DNA of 64,000 bases from Rhodococcus sp. Leaf278 (GCF_001426085.1 NZ_LMRR01000042.1:26129-90128); one strand, 5' to 3'; counted from the first letter of the stretch, positions 45,316 to 57,218 are shown. Notes: generated by a model from the sequence alone, not told the origin. Made by a program: numbers and translations.

Positions 45316-45891
45316 ATGCTCGACAAGCCGCTCACCCCCGCCGGAGAACGCATTCTCAGCGTCGCCAGCGAGCTGTTCTACGCCCGCGGGATCCGCGCCG
45401 TCGGCGTCGACCTCATCGCCGAGGAGGCCGGTACCACCAAGAAGACCCTCTACGACCGCTTCGGCTCCAAGGACGGCCTGGTGCAGCGATACCTCACCCG
45501 CCGATACGGCCTGTGGTGCGAGCATGTGAGCAGGTACGTCGAATCCCTCGAACCCGGCGACGCGCGAATCCTCGGGGTGTACGACGCCCTCGATCTGTGG
45601 ATGCGCGACAACCATCGCGGCTGCGGATTCGTCAACGCGTTCGCCGAGTTCGGCGGCACCGACAGCCCGGTACTCGAGATCATCAAGTCCGAGAAGGAAT
45701 GGACCAGATCACTGTTCGCGCAACTGGCCGCCGACGCCGGGTACTCCGACGCCGAACAACTGGGCTCACGACTGTCGGTACTGCACGAGGGCGCGGTGGT
45801 GATGGGAACTGCAGGCGGCCGTGATGATGCGATATCCGTCGCGCGTGGTGTTGCCGCAGAGTTGCTCGCTGCGCTCGCACGTGCACGGTAG
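45316..45891 (+). CDS. TetR-family transcriptional regulator
   Basis: A 191-residue protein. The helix-turn-helix is SELFYARGIRAVGVDLIAEEAGTTKKTLYDRFGSKDGLVQRYL (about 18-60). The GIRAVGVD and TKKTLYDRFGSK words mark the common YjdC/LmrA-like subgroup that regulates divergent transporters. An HRGCGFVNAFAEF segment (about 102-114) is part of the ligand domain. It probably represses the EamA exporter through the operator at 45257-45270. The last codons fall inside a family-C repeat. Confidence 0.93.
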   Translation: MLDKPLTPAGERILSVASELFYARGIRAVGVDLIAEEAGTTKKTLYDRFGSKDGLVQRYLTRRYGLWCEHVSRYVESLEPGDARILGVYDALDLWMRDNHRGCGFVNAFAEFGGTDSPVLEIIKSEKEWTRSLFAQLAADAGYSDAEQLGSRLSVLHEGAVVMGTAGGRDDAISVARGVAAELLAALARAR

Positions 45892-45923
45892 TTCGTAGCA
45901 GGGGTCGAACTTACGCGCACATG
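45864..45923. repeat. Dispersed repeat, family C, copy 2
   Basis: The same 60-bp element as 44325-44384, including the TTCGTAGC, GGGGTCGAA and GCACATG blocks, again starting in the last codons of a gene. The rest of the 211-bp gap to rplY holds the rplY promoter and leader; I see no known leader-RNA structure. Confidence 0.75.
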
Positions 45924-46102
45924 ACGTGGTCGTGTATTGTCTTCCAGGTTGTCTCGGCGAGGGTAGATCCACGATTTCAGGATCCACCGTTATCGACGCG
46001 GCTCGGCCCCGTTGGCCGCGCTCGTTCGTGTCCGCCCCGACGAGCTTGACCGCCCGACGAAGTACGCCGCACGAACCACAGTTATCAGGAGCATGTAGCA
46101 CC

Positions 46103-46777
46103 ATGGCATCGAAGGTAAACAATCTCACCGCGCAGGTCCGCACCGAATTCGGCAAGGGCGCAGCTCGCCGCGCACGTCGCGACGGCCTCGTTCCCGCCGT
46201 TCTCTACGGACACGCCACCGATCCCCAGCACCTCGCACTGGACGCTCGCGCGTTCGCCGCTGTGCTGCGTAACGACGGCACCAACGCTGTGCTCACCCTC
46301 GACATCGCCGGCAAGTCGCAGCTGGCCCTCACCAAGTCGATCGTCGTGCACCCGATCCGTCGCAGCATCGAGCACGCCGACCTCCTCGTCCTGAAGAAGG
46401 GCGAGCGCGTCACCGTCGAGGTCAACGTCATCGTCGAAGGCGATGCCGCACCGGGCACCCTGGTCGTCACCGACTCCACGTACATCGAGATCGAGGCCGA
46501 CGCGCTCGAGATCCCGGAGAACTTCGTCATCTCCGTCGAGGACAACCAGATCGACACCCAGTACTACGCAAAGGACGTCGAGCTTCCTGACGGCGTCACC
46601 CTGATCTCCGATCCCGAGCAGCTGCTCGTCAACGTCACCGAGGCACCGTCCGAGGAAGAGCTCGAGGCCGACGGCGAAGGCACCGAGCCGATCTCCGAGG
46701 AGGGCGAGGCCGAAACTCAGGAAGAGGCCGAGAGCCACGAGGATTCGGACGAGGACAGCAAGGATAGCGACAGCTGA
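46103..46777 (+). CDS. rplY: 50S ribosomal protein L25 / general stress protein Ctc
   Basis: A 224-residue protein of the long (CTC) form: an L25 5S-rRNA-binding domain ([30 protein letters not shown] at the start, to about 95) and a C-terminal TL5 beta domain (about 96-185). A strongly acidic tail of repeated Glu/Asp/Ser follows, 40 residues long. It binds 5S rRNA at the central protuberance. Acidic tails occur in other actinobacterial homologues. It lies upstream of pth, as usual, with a terminator between them. Confidence 0.97.
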   Translation: MASKVNNLTAQVRTEFGKGAARRARRDGLVPAVLYGHATDPQHLALDARAFAAVLRNDGTNAVLTLDIAGKSQLALTKSIVVHPIRRSIEHADLLVLKKGERVTVEVNVIVEGDAAPGTLVVTDSTYIEIEADALEIPENFVISVEDNQIDTQYYAKDVELPDGVTLISDPEQLLVNVTEAPSEEELEADGEGTEPISEEGEAETQEEAESHEDSDEDSKDSDS

Positions 46778-46797
46778 TCTCGCTCCATCGACCGCGT

Positions 46798-46834
46798 ACG
46801 ACGCGCTGTTCCCACGCCGGGAGCAGCGCGTCGT
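46798..46834 (+). terminator. Hairpin between rplY and pth
   Basis: ACGACGCGCTG (46798-46808) and CAGCGCGTCGT (46824-46834) form a perfect 11-bp stem with a 15-nt loop, then TCGTTTCG. It is 21 bp after the rplY stop. It probably attenuates transcription into pth. Confidence 0.65.
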
Positions 46835-46858
46835 TCGTTTCGAAGGCGTGATGAGACA

Positions 46859-47455
46859 ATGACGACCGTGAGTGTCGAACCCGAAGAGCCGGCCTTGATC
46901 GTCGGGCTCGGTAATCCTGGCCCGCAGTACGAAAAGACCCGCCACAACGTCGGTTTCATGGTCGCCGACGCCTTGGCCGGACGCATCGGCGGAGCGTTCT
47001 CCTCGCACAAGAAGTCCAATTCCGACATCGTGCAGGCTCGTCTGGGTCGACGCTCGGTGGTCATCGCCAAGCCGCGCACGTTCATGAATGTCTCGGGCCA
47101 GCCGGTGGCGGCATTGGCTCGGTTCTTCTCCATCGACGCGGCGAACATCGTGGTGGTGCACGACGAATTGGATATCGACTTCGGGGCTCTGCGACTCAAA
47201 CTCGGCGGCGGCGAAGGCGGCCACAACGGGCTGCGCTCGATATCGCAGCATCTGAGCACCAAAGACTATCTGCGGGTTCGCGTCGGCGTCGGACGCCCGC
47301 CCGGACGAATGGATCCGGCGTCGTTCGTGCTCAAGCCGTTCTCGGCCGCCGAACGCAAGGATCTCGGCGTCGTCGTCGAAGAAGCAGCAGACGCCGCGGA
47401 GCTCCTACTCTCGGCCGGACTGGAAGCAGCGCAGAACCGAGTGCACCCACGCTGA
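46859..47455 (+). CDS. pth: Peptidyl-tRNA hydrolase
   Basis: A 198-residue enzyme that recycles peptidyl-tRNA released from stalled ribosomes. [22 protein letters not shown] contains the catalytic His and the Asn/Tyr of the active site; [43 protein letters not shown] contain the catalytic Asp and the tRNA clamp. Length is normal. It is convergent with the acyl-AMP ligase gene; a long inverted repeat separates them. Confidence 0.98.
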   Translation: MTTVSVEPEEPALIVGLGNPGPQYEKTRHNVGFMVADALAGRIGGAFSSHKKSNSDIVQARLGRRSVVIAKPRTFMNVSGQPVAALARFFSIDAANIVVVHDELDIDFGALRLKLGGGEGGHNGLRSISQHLSTKDYLRVRVGVGRPPGRMDPASFVLKPFSAAERKDLGVVVEEAADAAELLLSAGLEAAQNRVHPR

Positions 47456-47459
47456 AGCC

Positions 47460-47531
47460 CACACCCTTTTTACGAGGTGCGCGCCTGTTCTCGCCTCCGA
47501 GCGCACGCGCGCACCCCGCAAAAAGGGTGTG
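47460..47531. terminator. Long inverted repeat between convergent pth and FAAL genes
   Basis: CACACCCTTTTT (47460-47471) pairs with AAAAAGGGTGTG (47520-47531), with further GC pairing inside (AGGTGCGCGC against GCGCGCACC). The position between convergent genes suits a bidirectional terminator. The T-run is on the 5' arm on both strands, so it is not a textbook intrinsic terminator. Confidence 0.6.
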
Positions 47532-47541
47532 AAGTCCCAGC

Positions 47542-49176
47542 TCAGCTGAGTAACGACGCCGAATTCGCCCGTCGCAGCTTGCCGCTCGATGTCTTGGGAA
47601 TGCTGCCCGGTCCGAGTACCGCGACGGTGCGCGGCCGCACCCCCACCTCCGAGTGCACCGCATGGATCACCTCACGTTCGATGCGTTTGACCTCGTCCGG
47701 CTTGTCGATGTCGTTGGTTTCGACCGCTACAGCGAAACTTTCACGCTTGTCCCCTGCATCGAGTCGGATGGCCACGGCATTGCCCGGTCGCACACCAGCG
47801 ACGGTTTGTGCAGCCCGTTCGATATCGGTGGGATAGATATTGCGACCGCCCATGATGATGACGTCCTTGATGCGTCCGCAGACGACCACCAGTTCGTCCT
47901 CGGTGATGTAGCCGACGTCGCCCGTGTCGAGCCAGCCGTCGGCGTCGAGCGTCGAGACCGGCCCGTCGACGGTGATGTATCCGGGGGTGACGGCCTTGCC
48001 CCGCACTTCGATGATGCCGACACCGCGCGCGGTCAGCACCTGCCCCTCCTTGTCTACGACCCGACCCTCGAGGCCCGGCACGAATTTGCCTAGAGTGGCG
48101 AGAGAGCGGGTGTTTCCACGGGTGGACGGAACGGCGCGACCCAGCGTCTCGAGCAGGTCCGCGTCGACCACGTCGATCACCTGACCGCGATCGGGGTCCG
48201 GAATCGACACTGCCAGAGTTGTTTCGGCCATTCCGTACACCGGAGCGAGCGCCGACGGGTTGAGCTTGTACCGCGCACCGGCCTCGGCCAAGGCGATCAT
48301 CGTGTCCGGATCGACAGGCTCGGCCCCGTTCCAGGCGTAGCGCAGAGTGGAGAGGTCGAGGTCCAGATCGTCCTCGGCCTGGCGCAACCGGCGCGCAAGC
48401 AGTGAATACGCGAAATTCGGTGCTGCCGTGACGGTTCCGCGGTACTTGTGAATGAGCTTGGCCCACAGCAGCGGTGAACGAAGGAAGTCCAGCGGAGTGA
48501 TGCTGACGACCTCGGCACCGACCTGCATGGGCACCGAAAGAAAGCCCACCATCCCCATGTCGTGGAACAGCGGCAACCAACTGACCATCACGTCGGACTC
48601 GACGTCGAACTCGATGCGGTCGATCATCGCGTACGCATTGACGTAGAAGTTCTCGTGCGTGATCCGCACGGCTTTGGGTGAACCGGTCGAACCGGAGGTG
48701 AGCTGTTGCAGCGCGATGTCGGACTCCGCCGTCGGCACCGGGTCGATATCGCGACCGGTCTTCATGTCCTCGATCTTCAACACGGTGATGCCGCGCTCCT
48801 CGAGCACCGGGGCGGCGATGTCGAACGGCGCGCCGAGAACGACGGCCTTGGCCTCGATCATCCGCACGACGGTTTCGGTGTCCTCGCCCCACACAGCGAG
48901 GTCGGTTCGGGGAGTCGGCTGATGCAGCATCGTCACCGAGGCCCCGCGCATCCATGTCGCCTGGCACGCTGGTGCGATATCCACCGGCTGACCGGCCAGA
49001 ATGCCGATCGCGTCACCGTGTACTACGCCCGCGTCGGCCAACGCGCCTGCCATCCGACGCGCCTGCTCGTGGATGTCGCCCCAGGACTGTCGGAGCGCCT
49101 CGTCGGGCTCGCCGGTGACCAGACCTCGCTTGCTGGTGCTCGCGGTCTCGAACATTTCCTCGGTGAACTTGCTCAA
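47542..49176 (-). CDS. Fatty-acyl-AMP ligase (FAAL; Rv1013/Pks16-like)
   Basis: A 544-residue adenylate-forming enzyme from a TTG start. Motif A3 is [19 protein letters not shown] (about 158-176), A5 is [16 protein letters not shown]7 is [13 protein letters not shown]8 is [20 protein letters not shown], and the C-terminal Lys is in [12 protein letters not shown]. The VYGMAE block and the insertion region favour the FAAL class, which makes acyl-AMP for transfer to polyketide-synthase carriers, over a CoA ligase. Length and position beside pth match Rv1013, which is annotated pks16 in M. tuberculosis though it is not a PKS. Its lipid product is unknown. Confidence 0.88.
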   Translation of the reverse strand: MSKFTEEMFETASTSKRGLVTGEPDEALRQSWGDIHEQARRMAGALADAGVVHGDAIGILAGQPVDIAPACQATWMRGASVTMLHQPTPRTDLAVWGEDTETVVRMIEAKAVVLGAPFDIAAPVLEERGITVLKIEDMKTGRDIDPVPTAESDIALQQLTSGSTGSPKAVRITHENFYVNAYAMIDRIEFDVESDVMVSWLPLFHDMGMVGFLSVPMQVGAEVVSITPLDFLRSPLLWAKLIHKYRGTVTAAPNFAYSLLARRLRQAEDDLDLDLSTLRYAWNGAEPVDPDTMIALAEAGARYKLNPSALAPVYGMAETTLAVSIPDPDRGQVIDVVDADLLETLGRAVPSTRGNTRSLATLGKFVPGLEGRVVDKEGQVLTARGVGIIEVRGKAVTPGYITVDGPVSTLDADGWLDTGDVGYITEDELVVVCGRIKDVIIMGGRNIYPTDIERAAQTVAGVRPGNAVAIRLDAGDKRESFAVAVETNDIDKPDEVKRIEREVIHAVHSEVGVRPRTVAVLGPGSIPKTSSGKLRRANSASLLS

Positions 49177-49320
49177 CGCGCGTCTCCTCGTGACGTGAAC
49201 CCCGCCCCACCGAACACAGTAGGCAGTCCCGCCGCGCCCGCGCTGGACAATAGGCCGCGTATCCTTGATGTCTGCCCGGTCACCGCATCGGTCCTGCCTG
49301 TCTACGAGAATGAGGTTTTC

Positions 49321-51015
49321 GTGAGTACCCCGTCCAGTACCCCCGACGTCGACGCAACGCTCGAAGGGTCCGGACCGGCAGTGCTGGAAGAATCCGGACC
49401 CTCCCGAAGCCCTGCCAAGGAACTCGAGACCGAGGTCGCGAGGCGTCGAACATTCGCGGTGATCTCACACCCCGACGCCGGTAAGTCGACTCTCACCGAA
49501 GCACTCGCATTGCACGCCCGCGTCATCTCCGAGGCCGGAGCCATCCACGGCAAAGCCGGCCGCCGGTCCACCGTCTCGGACTGGATGGAGATGGAGAAGG
49601 CACGCGGTATCTCGGTCAGTTCGACTGCGCTGCAGTTCAATTACCACACCTCACCCGATGCCGAGATCACCAACGTCATCAACCTCGTCGACACTCCGGG
49701 CCACGCCGACTTCTCCGAGGACACCTACCGGGTCCTGACCGCCGTCGACGCAGCCGTGATGCTCATCGACGCCGCGAAGGGCCTCGAACCCCAGACCCTC
49801 AAGCTGTTCCAGGTGTGCCGCCAGTTCGGCATCCCGGTCATCACCGTCATCAACAAGTGGGACCGTCCGGGCCAGTCACCGCTGGAGCTCTTGGACGAGA
49901 TCGAGTCGCGGATCGGACTGACCCCGACGCCGCTGTACTGGCCCGTCGGCATTGCCGGCGATTTCCGCGGGCTGCTCGACGTGCAGGACGGCAGCTACAT
50001 TCGCTTCACCCGCACCGCGGGTGGTGCGACCATCGCGCCGGAGGAATTCATGTCGGCCGAGGCGGCCGCCGCACGCGAGGGCGTCGATTGGGACACCGCG
50101 GTCGAGGAGAGCGATCTGCTGATCTCGAGCGGTCAGCAGCACGACCAGGAAATGTTCCTGGCCGGCCAGACGTCGCCGGTGATCTTCGGCTCGGCCATGC
50201 TCAACTTCGGCGTCCGGCAAATCCTCGACACCCTGGTGGCCCTGGCCCCCGCGCCGGGATCGCGTGACGATGCTTCCGGCGGCGTGCGCGAGGTGACCGA
50301 TCCGTTCAGCGCCGTGGTGTTCAAGGTGCAGGCCGGCATGGACACCGCCCATCGGGATCGACTTGCCTTCATGCGCGTGGTGTCGGGCGTCTTCGAGCGC
50401 GGAATGGTCGTCACGCACGCCCAGACCAAGAAGCCGTTCACCACCAAATACGCCCTGACGGTGTTCGGTCGCGATCGCACGACGGTCGAGAACGCATACC
50501 CCGGCGACATCGTCGGCCTCGTCAACGCGACCGCGCTGGCTCCGGGCCACACCCTCTATTCGGACAAGAAGGTCGAGTTTCCGCCGATCCCGTCGTTCGC
50601 GCCCGAGCACTTCTCGGCACTGCGCGTCGACAGTGCGGACAAGTACAAGAAGTTCCGCCGTGCCGTCGAGCAGCTCGACTCCGAAGGCGTGGTTCAGGTG
50701 CTACGCAACGACATTCGCGGTGACGCGTCGCCGGTACTCGCCGCTGTCGGACCCATGCAGTTCGAGGTGGTCACCGCACGAATGAAGACGGAGTTCGGCG
50801 TCGACGCCCGAATGGAACCCCTCGGTTACTCCTTGGCCCGGCGGACCGACGCGGCATCGGCCGTCGAGTTGGGTCGCCAGCGCGGAGTCGAGATCTTCAC
50901 CCGCACCGACGGAGCCCTGCTGGCGTTGGTCAGCGACAAATGGCGCCTGCAATACATCCAGAAGGAAATGCCCGAGCTGACCCTCGAGCCGCTCGTCGCC
51001 GCGGGCGATCAGTAG
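49321..51015 (+). CDS. prfC: Peptide chain release factor 3
   Basis: A 564-residue translational GTPase from GTG 49321, preceded by TGAGG. It ejects RF1/RF2 from the ribosome after termination. G1 is [14 protein letters not shown]3 [11 protein letters not shown] and G4 NKWD. Then come the RF3-specific [34 protein letters not shown] and [23 protein letters not shown]. The first 40 residues are a low-complexity Ser/Pro/Glu extension. It is divergent from the acyl-AMP ligase and 5 bp upstream of pnuC. Confidence 0.96.
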   Translation: MSTPSSTPDVDATLEGSGPAVLEESGPSRSPAKELETEVARRRTFAVISHPDAGKSTLTEALALHARVISEAGAIHGKAGRRSTVSDWMEMEKARGISVSSTALQFNYHTSPDAEITNVINLVDTPGHADFSEDTYRVLTAVDAAVMLIDAAKGLEPQTLKLFQVCRQFGIPVITVINKWDRPGQSPLELLDEIESRIGLTPTPLYWPVGIAGDFRGLLDVQDGSYIRFTRTAGGATIAPEEFMSAEAAAAREGVDWDTAVEESDLLISSGQQHDQEMFLAGQTSPVIFGSAMLNFGVRQILDTLVALAPAPGSRDDASGGVREVTDPFSAVVFKVQAGMDTAHRDRLAFMRVVSGVFERGMVVTHAQTKKPFTTKYALTVFGRDRTTVENAYPGDIVGLVNATALAPGHTLYSDKKVEFPPIPSFAPEHFSALRVDSADKYKKFRRAVEQLDSEGVVQVLRNDIRGDASPVLAAVGPMQFEVVTARMKTEFGVDARMEPLGYSLARRTDAASAVELGRQRGVEIFTRTDGALLALVSDKWRLQYIQKEMPELTLEPLVAAGDQ

Positions 51016-51020
51016 CCCCT

Positions 51021-51674
51021 GTGCTGATCGAGCTGCTCGACGCCGAATTCAGCGTGTTCGGCCACCCCGTGCTGTGGCGCGAGGTGGTCGGCAACGGCTT
51101 CGGGTTGCTCTCGGCAATCGGTGGGATGCGACGCGTCGTATGGGCGTGGCCGGTGGGCATCATCGGAAATGCATTGCTGTTCACCGTCTTTCTGGGCGGG
51201 GTGTTCCACACACCGCAGGCCCTCGATCTCTACGGCCAGGCCGGACGCCAGCTGATGTTCATCGCCGTGAGCGTCTACGGGCTGGTGCGCTGGATGCGCG
51301 ATTCCCAGCGCACGGGGGCCGCCGTCCTCCCGCGGTGGGGTACTACGCGTGAACGGACGGCGATGCTCGTTGTCGCGGTCGTCGGAACGGTCGTGTTCGC
51401 GCAGCTGTTCGGCTATCTCGGCTCGTTCGGCAAATGGGCCGATGCGTGGATCTTCACCGGATCGATGCTGGCCACGTTCGGAATGGCGCGCGGCCTCACC
51501 GAGTTCTGGCTGATCTGGATCGCGGTCGACGTGGTGGGTATTCCCCTACTCGTCGTCGCCGGGTTCTATCCGTCAGCGGCGCTCTACCTGGTGTACGCCG
51601 GGTTCGTTGCCTGGGGATTTGCCGTCTGGTTGAGGATCCAGAACAAATACGCCGGTCAAAAAATGGCGTCTTAA
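51021..51674 (+). CDS. pnuC: Nicotinamide mononucleotide / riboside transporter PnuC
   Basis: A 217-residue membrane protein from a GTG 5 bp after prfC, so translationally linked. It has six to seven helices. PnuC-family words are FGLLSAIGGMRRVVWAWPVGIIGNALLF near 28-55 and DLYGQAGRQLMFIAVSVYGLVRWMRD, then WADAWIFTGSMLATFGMARGLTEFWLIWIAVDV. The latter contains the ligand-contacting Trp/Asn positions, some altered. It imports an NAD precursor. No NAD kinase-type gene is adjacent and no riboswitch is visible. Confidence 0.93.
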   Translation: MLIELLDAEFSVFGHPVLWREVVGNGFGLLSAIGGMRRVVWAWPVGIIGNALLFTVFLGGVFHTPQALDLYGQAGRQLMFIAVSVYGLVRWMRDSQRTGAAVLPRWGTTRERTAMLVVAVVGTVVFAQLFGYLGSFGKWADAWIFTGSMLATFGMARGLTEFWLIWIAVDVVGIPLLVVAGFYPSAALYLVYAGFVAWGFAVWLRIQNKYAGQKMAS

Positions 51675-51820
51675 ACAATCGTGATGCTACTCTCACAGGG
51701 TCCGAACAAACTTAGAGTACGTTTTAGCGTGCTCGGCCCCGAGTAGCACGTCCTGATCGATATCCGATCGTGACATCTCGGCACCGAGCCAGCTGGGAAC
51801 ACGATGAAGTGGAAGACGAC

Positions 51821-52486
51821 ATGACACAGGGATCGAATTACCCATTGGCCGGGATCAAGGTCGGTGGCGCTCCTGCGCATCGTTTGGCGACGCCGCCGAA
51901 GTCGGACTCCACTTCGCCAAAAAGTGCCCGCACCGATTCTTCGGCGGCAGCGCCCGCCGAGAAGGCGGTCGAGGCCGCAACCACCGAGAAATCGGCCGTA
52001 GCGACCACGCCCGCCGAGAAGGCGTCTGCAACAACGCCTGCACCAGCAACGTCGTCCGTCACGGATTCAGCGACTCCCCGCGCGGATCGACGTCGTCCAG
52101 AGAAGCCCGCCACGGAATCGAACGAGGTTGAAGTGACTACAAGCGATCAGATCTCAGAACACGGCCTGCCCACCAACGGCCGCTCCACGTCTCACGGATC
52201 GACCGCCGGCTCCACGCCGACGCTCGGACGCGGCCAGGCACCCGATCGTCGTACTGCCATGGGCGTCGCCTCGGTACGCATCGCAGGCCGGCTGACCCAG
52301 AACGAGCTCGGCAGCCGTACCGGTGACATCCGCACCCCCGACACCTCCGTCGGCCCCGACGAGCTGCTGCAGCTGCTCGGCGAATACCTCGTCTCGGGTG
52401 GCCTGCAGAACCCCGAGATCCATGTGCGTTCCAACGGCCAGACCATCGTGTTGGACCTGCAGAACCCTGCCAAGGGTTACCGCTGA
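51821..52486 (+). CDS. Low-complexity hypothetical protein with conserved C-terminal segment
   Basis: The product is 221 residues from ATG 51821; a longer frame begins at GTG 51770. I do not recognise it. About 40 N-terminal residues carry a hydrophobic-poor start (LAGIKVGGAPAHRLATPPKS). Then a Thr/Ala/Pro/Glu-rich low-complexity region (about 25-110) contains AEKA-type repeats. The C-terminal third is compact: RIAGRLTQNELGSRTGDIRTPDTSVGPDELLQLLGEYLVSGGLQNPEIHVRSNGQTIVLDLQNP. This may be a small helix-rich domain plus a strand. There is no signal peptide or membrane helix. A hairpin-like CGTGCTCGG / CCGAGTAGCACG (51729-51751) precedes the gene. Confidence 0.65.
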   Translation: MTQGSNYPLAGIKVGGAPAHRLATPPKSDSTSPKSARTDSSAAAPAEKAVEAATTEKSAVATTPAEKASATTPAPATSSVTDSATPRADRRRPEKPATESNEVEVTTSDQISEHGLPTNGRSTSHGSTAGSTPTLGRGQAPDRRTAMGVASVRIAGRLTQNELGSRTGDIRTPDTSVGPDELLQLLGEYLVSGGLQNPEIHVRSNGQTIVLDLQNPAKGYR

Positions 52487-52496
52487 CCCCAGACGG

Positions 52497-53495
52497 TCAC
52501 AACAGCTGTTGGAAAGCCTCTGGTCGCACCATTTCGAGTACCAGAGGCTTCCACTGCGGTGCGCGGTCCTTGTCGACCAGCACCGCGCGTACACCTTCGG
52601 CGAAGTCCGGTTCGGTGATGATCCAGGTCGCCATTCGCAACTCGCGGTCCAGACATTCCCGCAACGTGCTGTCTGCTCCGCGCGCAATCAGCGCGTCGGT
52701 GGCCATCAGTGACGTCGGAGACAGCGTCGCCAGCTGAGTCTTCGTGGTACGTGACCACGGGGTGTCGCACTCGAGCGCGTCGATGATGTCGACGAGAGAC
52801 TCCTTCTCGAACACCGCTGCCACCGCCTCGGCGTCGAACGAGAGCTCTGTCGTCGACGGCACCGTTGTGTGGCGATCCAGCGCCTCGTGAATATCGGTGC
52901 CGGCGAGGATGTCGGCCTTCAATTCGTCCACGACCTCGCTCGGGCAGAAGTGCGTGGCCAGACCCAATGCGAGTGCGTCCGGTCCGGTGATGCGCGTACC
53001 CGTCAGAGCCAGGTACCGCCCCACACGACCGGGCAGTCGTGACAGGAAGTAGCTCGACCCCACATCCGGCACGAAGCCGATCGCCGTCTCCGGCATGGCC
53101 AACACCGCGTTCTCGGTGACGACGCGGATGCTGCCGTGAATCGAGATACCGAGACCTCCACCGAAGGCCGCTGCCTTGATGATCGCGATGTAGGGCTTGG
53201 GGTAGTTCGCGATCAGTTCGTCGAGATCGTATTCCGCGGCGAAGTACTGCGGCCCGGCGTCGCGATCGCCGTCGACGACGGCCTGCCGAATCGCCTTGAT
53301 ATCTCCGCCCGCACAGAACGCCCGCGGTGAACCACTCGTCACCAATACCGACGCGACCGCATCGTCGTCTCGCCACGCATCGAGAGCGTCGCGGATGCCG
53401 TCGATCATGGCACCGTTCAACGAATTCAGAGCCTCCGGCCGATTCAGGACGATATGTCCGACCCCGCTGGACACCTCGGCTTCGACAACAGCCAT
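52497..53495 (-). CDS. 3-hydroxyisobutyryl-CoA hydrolase / enoyl-CoA hydratase-like protein
   Basis: A 332-residue crotonase-fold enzyme from ATG 53495, chosen over one 21 nt upstream. GHIVLNRPEALNSL and the oxyanion loop SGSPRAFCAGGDIKAI are the first part; AFGGGLGISIHG and MPETAIGFVPDVGSSYFLSRLPG carry the catalytic Glu/Asp region. The long C-terminal extension (about 210-332) and this pattern are characteristic of the ECH_2 / HIBCH group. That group acts in valine catabolism, releasing 3-hydroxyisobutyrate. No valine pathway neighbours are visible. Start and function are confident at family level. Confidence 0.9.
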   Translation of the reverse strand: MAVVEAEVSSGVGHIVLNRPEALNSLNGAMIDGIRDALDAWRDDDAVASVLVTSGSPRAFCAGGDIKAIRQAVVDGDRDAGPQYFAAEYDLDELIANYPKPYIAIIKAAAFGGGLGISIHGSIRVVTENAVLAMPETAIGFVPDVGSSYFLSRLPGRVGRYLALTGTRITGPDALALGLATHFCPSEVVDELKADILAGTDIHEALDRHTTVPSTTELSFDAEAVAAVFEKESLVDIIDALECDTPWSRTTKTQLATLSPTSLMATDALIARGADSTLRECLDRELRMATWIITEPDFAEGVRAVLVDKDRAPQWKPLVLEMVRPEAFQQLL

Positions 53496-53542
53496 TGTTG
53501 ACTCCTTCACCCGCACATCGTTCGACGCGTAACAGTAGCGCG

Positions 53543-54226
53543 CTACTCGCGTGACTCCACCGATCGAGGACGCGCGTCACCGGGGATGTCGGCTGTTCGA
53601 CACGGCCTCTCCTCCGCGGTGAACCATCCGCGATACAGAAAGAGCTGGCCGAGGACCGGACTCTGAACCTTGATCTCGATGCGATGCCGCTCCTCGGCCG
53701 AGTCCCACCACTCCCGACCGATCGTCAGCGCCGACGCCACCTTCGGCAATTTCGGTGCCACCGGGCCGAGCAGGAATCGGGGCACTTCGCTCTCGAGTAT
53801 CAGACCGCCTTCGTCGTCGACCTCACACCTGGTGTGCACCACCATGTCCGAGGAGAATCCCAGATAGTCCAGGGCGTACTCGTCGGACTCGGCAGAGGAC
53901 ACCATCACGGAGTTCATCCCCTGCGGACGGCCGGCAAAGGCGAAACGGCGCACGAAAGACATTGTCTCGCGGCCCAACTCGTCGACATACGCGTAGTTGG
54001 CGATGGTGAACGGCACGTCCGTGCCCACGCCCGCAGGAAAGAGTCCGCGCTTGCGGCCGGCCCACAGCAACGGCGGCGGTACCAAACGAGAGTGCGTCAT
54101 CTCCTCCATCACGCCCACCCCGAACTGGGCGAGCTGATCCGAGGACTGCAACCCGAAGCGCCACTGAACCTTGGGATGCAGACGTGAGAAATCCGAACCG
54201 AGTACTTCCGCGACCACCGATGCCAT
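53543..54226 (-). CDS. DUF4166-type protein
   Basis: A 227-residue soluble protein from ATG 54226; an upstream GTG/ATG extension reads through a repeat-like region. It contains DFSRLHPKVQWRFG near the start and YRGWFTAEERPC at the end, which I associate with the DUF4166 family. The middle has an IANYAYVDELGRETMSFVRRF strand-rich section and FLLGPVAPKLP. Start-domain-like beta sheet is plausible. No function is established. The gene is separated from the hydrolase gene by 47 bp. Confidence 0.72.
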   Translation of the reverse strand: MASVVAEVLGSDFSRLHPKVQWRFGLQSSDQLAQFGVGVMEEMTHSRLVPPPLLWAGRKRGLFPAGVGTDVPFTIANYAYVDELGRETMSFVRRFAFAGRPQGMNSVMVSSAESDEYALDYLGFSSDMVVHTRCEVDDEGGLILESEVPRFLLGPVAPKLPKVASALTIGREWWDSAEERHRIEIKVQSPVLGQLFLYRGWFTAEERPCRTADIPGDARPRSVESRE

Positions 54227-54243
54227 GTGTCCAGTATGCGCAC

Positions 54244-54291
54244 CTCGCACGTGCACGAAACTTCGTAGCGGGTTACGAATTACCGATCACC
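54244..54291. repeat. Dispersed repeat, family C, copy 3 (diverged)
   Basis: CTCGCACGTGCACG, CTTCGTAGCGGG, ACGAATTA and GATCACCTG blocks align with copies at 44325 and 45864, but the match is weaker in the 3' half. It lies in the gap between the DUF4166 gene start and the ABC-F gene end. Confidence 0.6.
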
Positions 54292-54337
54292 TGGGTCGTT
54301 CCGCAGGCTCCACTCCGGCCACATGCGGCGGAGCCGC

Positions 54338-56133
<1,796 letters not shown>

Positions 56134-56134
<1 letters not shown>

Positions 56135-57069
56135 CAGGAAAAACCAATCGATTCATTAGTGACAACACGAGCGCCGGGAACCGGCCCACTCGCAACACGG
56201 ACGGTGCGGCACACGCCGGCACCGGACAGTTCAGCGCTCACCGACACCGCCGCGTCGGCGTCGGCGCAGAGAAACGCACACGTGGGGCCCGAGCCCGAGA
56301 CGATGCCCGCCAACGCCCCGGCCGTCACCCCTGCGCGAAGGGTGCGACGCAGCTGTGGCATCAGCGACACCGCAGCAGCCTGCAGATCGTTGCCGAGCAA
56401 CGGCGCGAGGGCACGCGCATCACCGGACGTGAGCGCATGCATCAGATCCTCGGTGCCGCCGAGGCGAGGCGGACTGCCTTTGGCGCGCAACTCGTCGAGT
56501 TCGTTGTACACCGCGGGCGTCTGCAGACCGCCCTTGGCCAACGCCAGTACCCAGTGAAAACTGTTGCGCGAGAGCACCGGAAGCAACTTCTCACCGCGTC
56601 CTGTTCCCACCGCAGTGCCGCCGTGCAACGAGAACGGTACGTCGCTGCCGAGGTCTGCAGCGACGTCGTCCAGCTCGTCCCGAGAGAGATCCAGATGCCA
56701 CATCGCATTGAGGGCCACCAGAGTCGCAGCAGCATCGGCGCTTCCACCTGCCATGCCTCCGGCCACCGGAATGCCCTTGTCGATGGTGATCTCCACCGAC
56801 GGCTCACGGCCGACTCTTTCGCCGAGCAGCACCGCGGCCTTCCACACCAGATTCCGCGAATCGGTGGGAACCACCTTCGCGTCGTCGCCGCGCACCCGAA
56901 CCGACAGCGACGTGGCCGGAATCACCGACAGCTCGTCGGACAACGAGAGCGCCTGGAACACCGTCGTCAACTCGTGAAAGCCATCGGGACGCAGGTCACC
57001 GACCGCGAGATGCAGATTCACCTTCGACGGGGCCCGTACGACAACGGGTGTGGGAACGACAGACAGCAC
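56134..57069 (-). CDS. ispE: 4-diphosphocytidyl-2-C-methyl-D-erythritol kinase
   Basis: A 311-residue GHMP kinase of the MEP isoprenoid pathway. GTG 57069 gives the family start [15 protein letters not shown]. The ATP loop is [21 protein letters not shown], with the catalytic Lys in APSKVN and Asp in the later DLGSDVPF block. Motif III is [14 protein letters not shown] frame running 375 nt further upstream is not homologous and passes through a direct-repeat region. It usually follows ksgA in actinobacteria, but here a three-gene cassette on the other strand intervenes. Its stop overlaps the ABC-F start. Confidence 0.96.
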
Positions 57070-57136
57070 GAGTAACCACAGTAGTGGAGAAACAGCGGCC
57101 GAGTTCACCACCGGACCGCCCACCTGGGGGTACTCA

Positions 57137-57218
57137 ATGTCACGTCGAGTGGACTGGAGTGCAGCCTGCGGAACGACCATCGAGCACTTTCGGGGGTCGA
57201 TGTCACGTCGAGTGGACT
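57137..57218. repeat. Direct repeat pair upstream of ispE
   Basis: ATGTCACGTCGAGTGGACT occurs exactly twice, at 57137-57155 and 57200-57218, 63 bp apart. The region is the 214-bp gap between the divergent starts of ispE and the WYL gene. Regulatory sites for the WYL protein, or a small duplication, are both possible. Confidence 0.7.

Noticed and set aside
46081-46102. N-terminal extension of rplY from an upstream in-frame start
   Set aside because: The upstream 59 codons have no homology to L25; the [11 protein letters not shown] start matches the family exactly.
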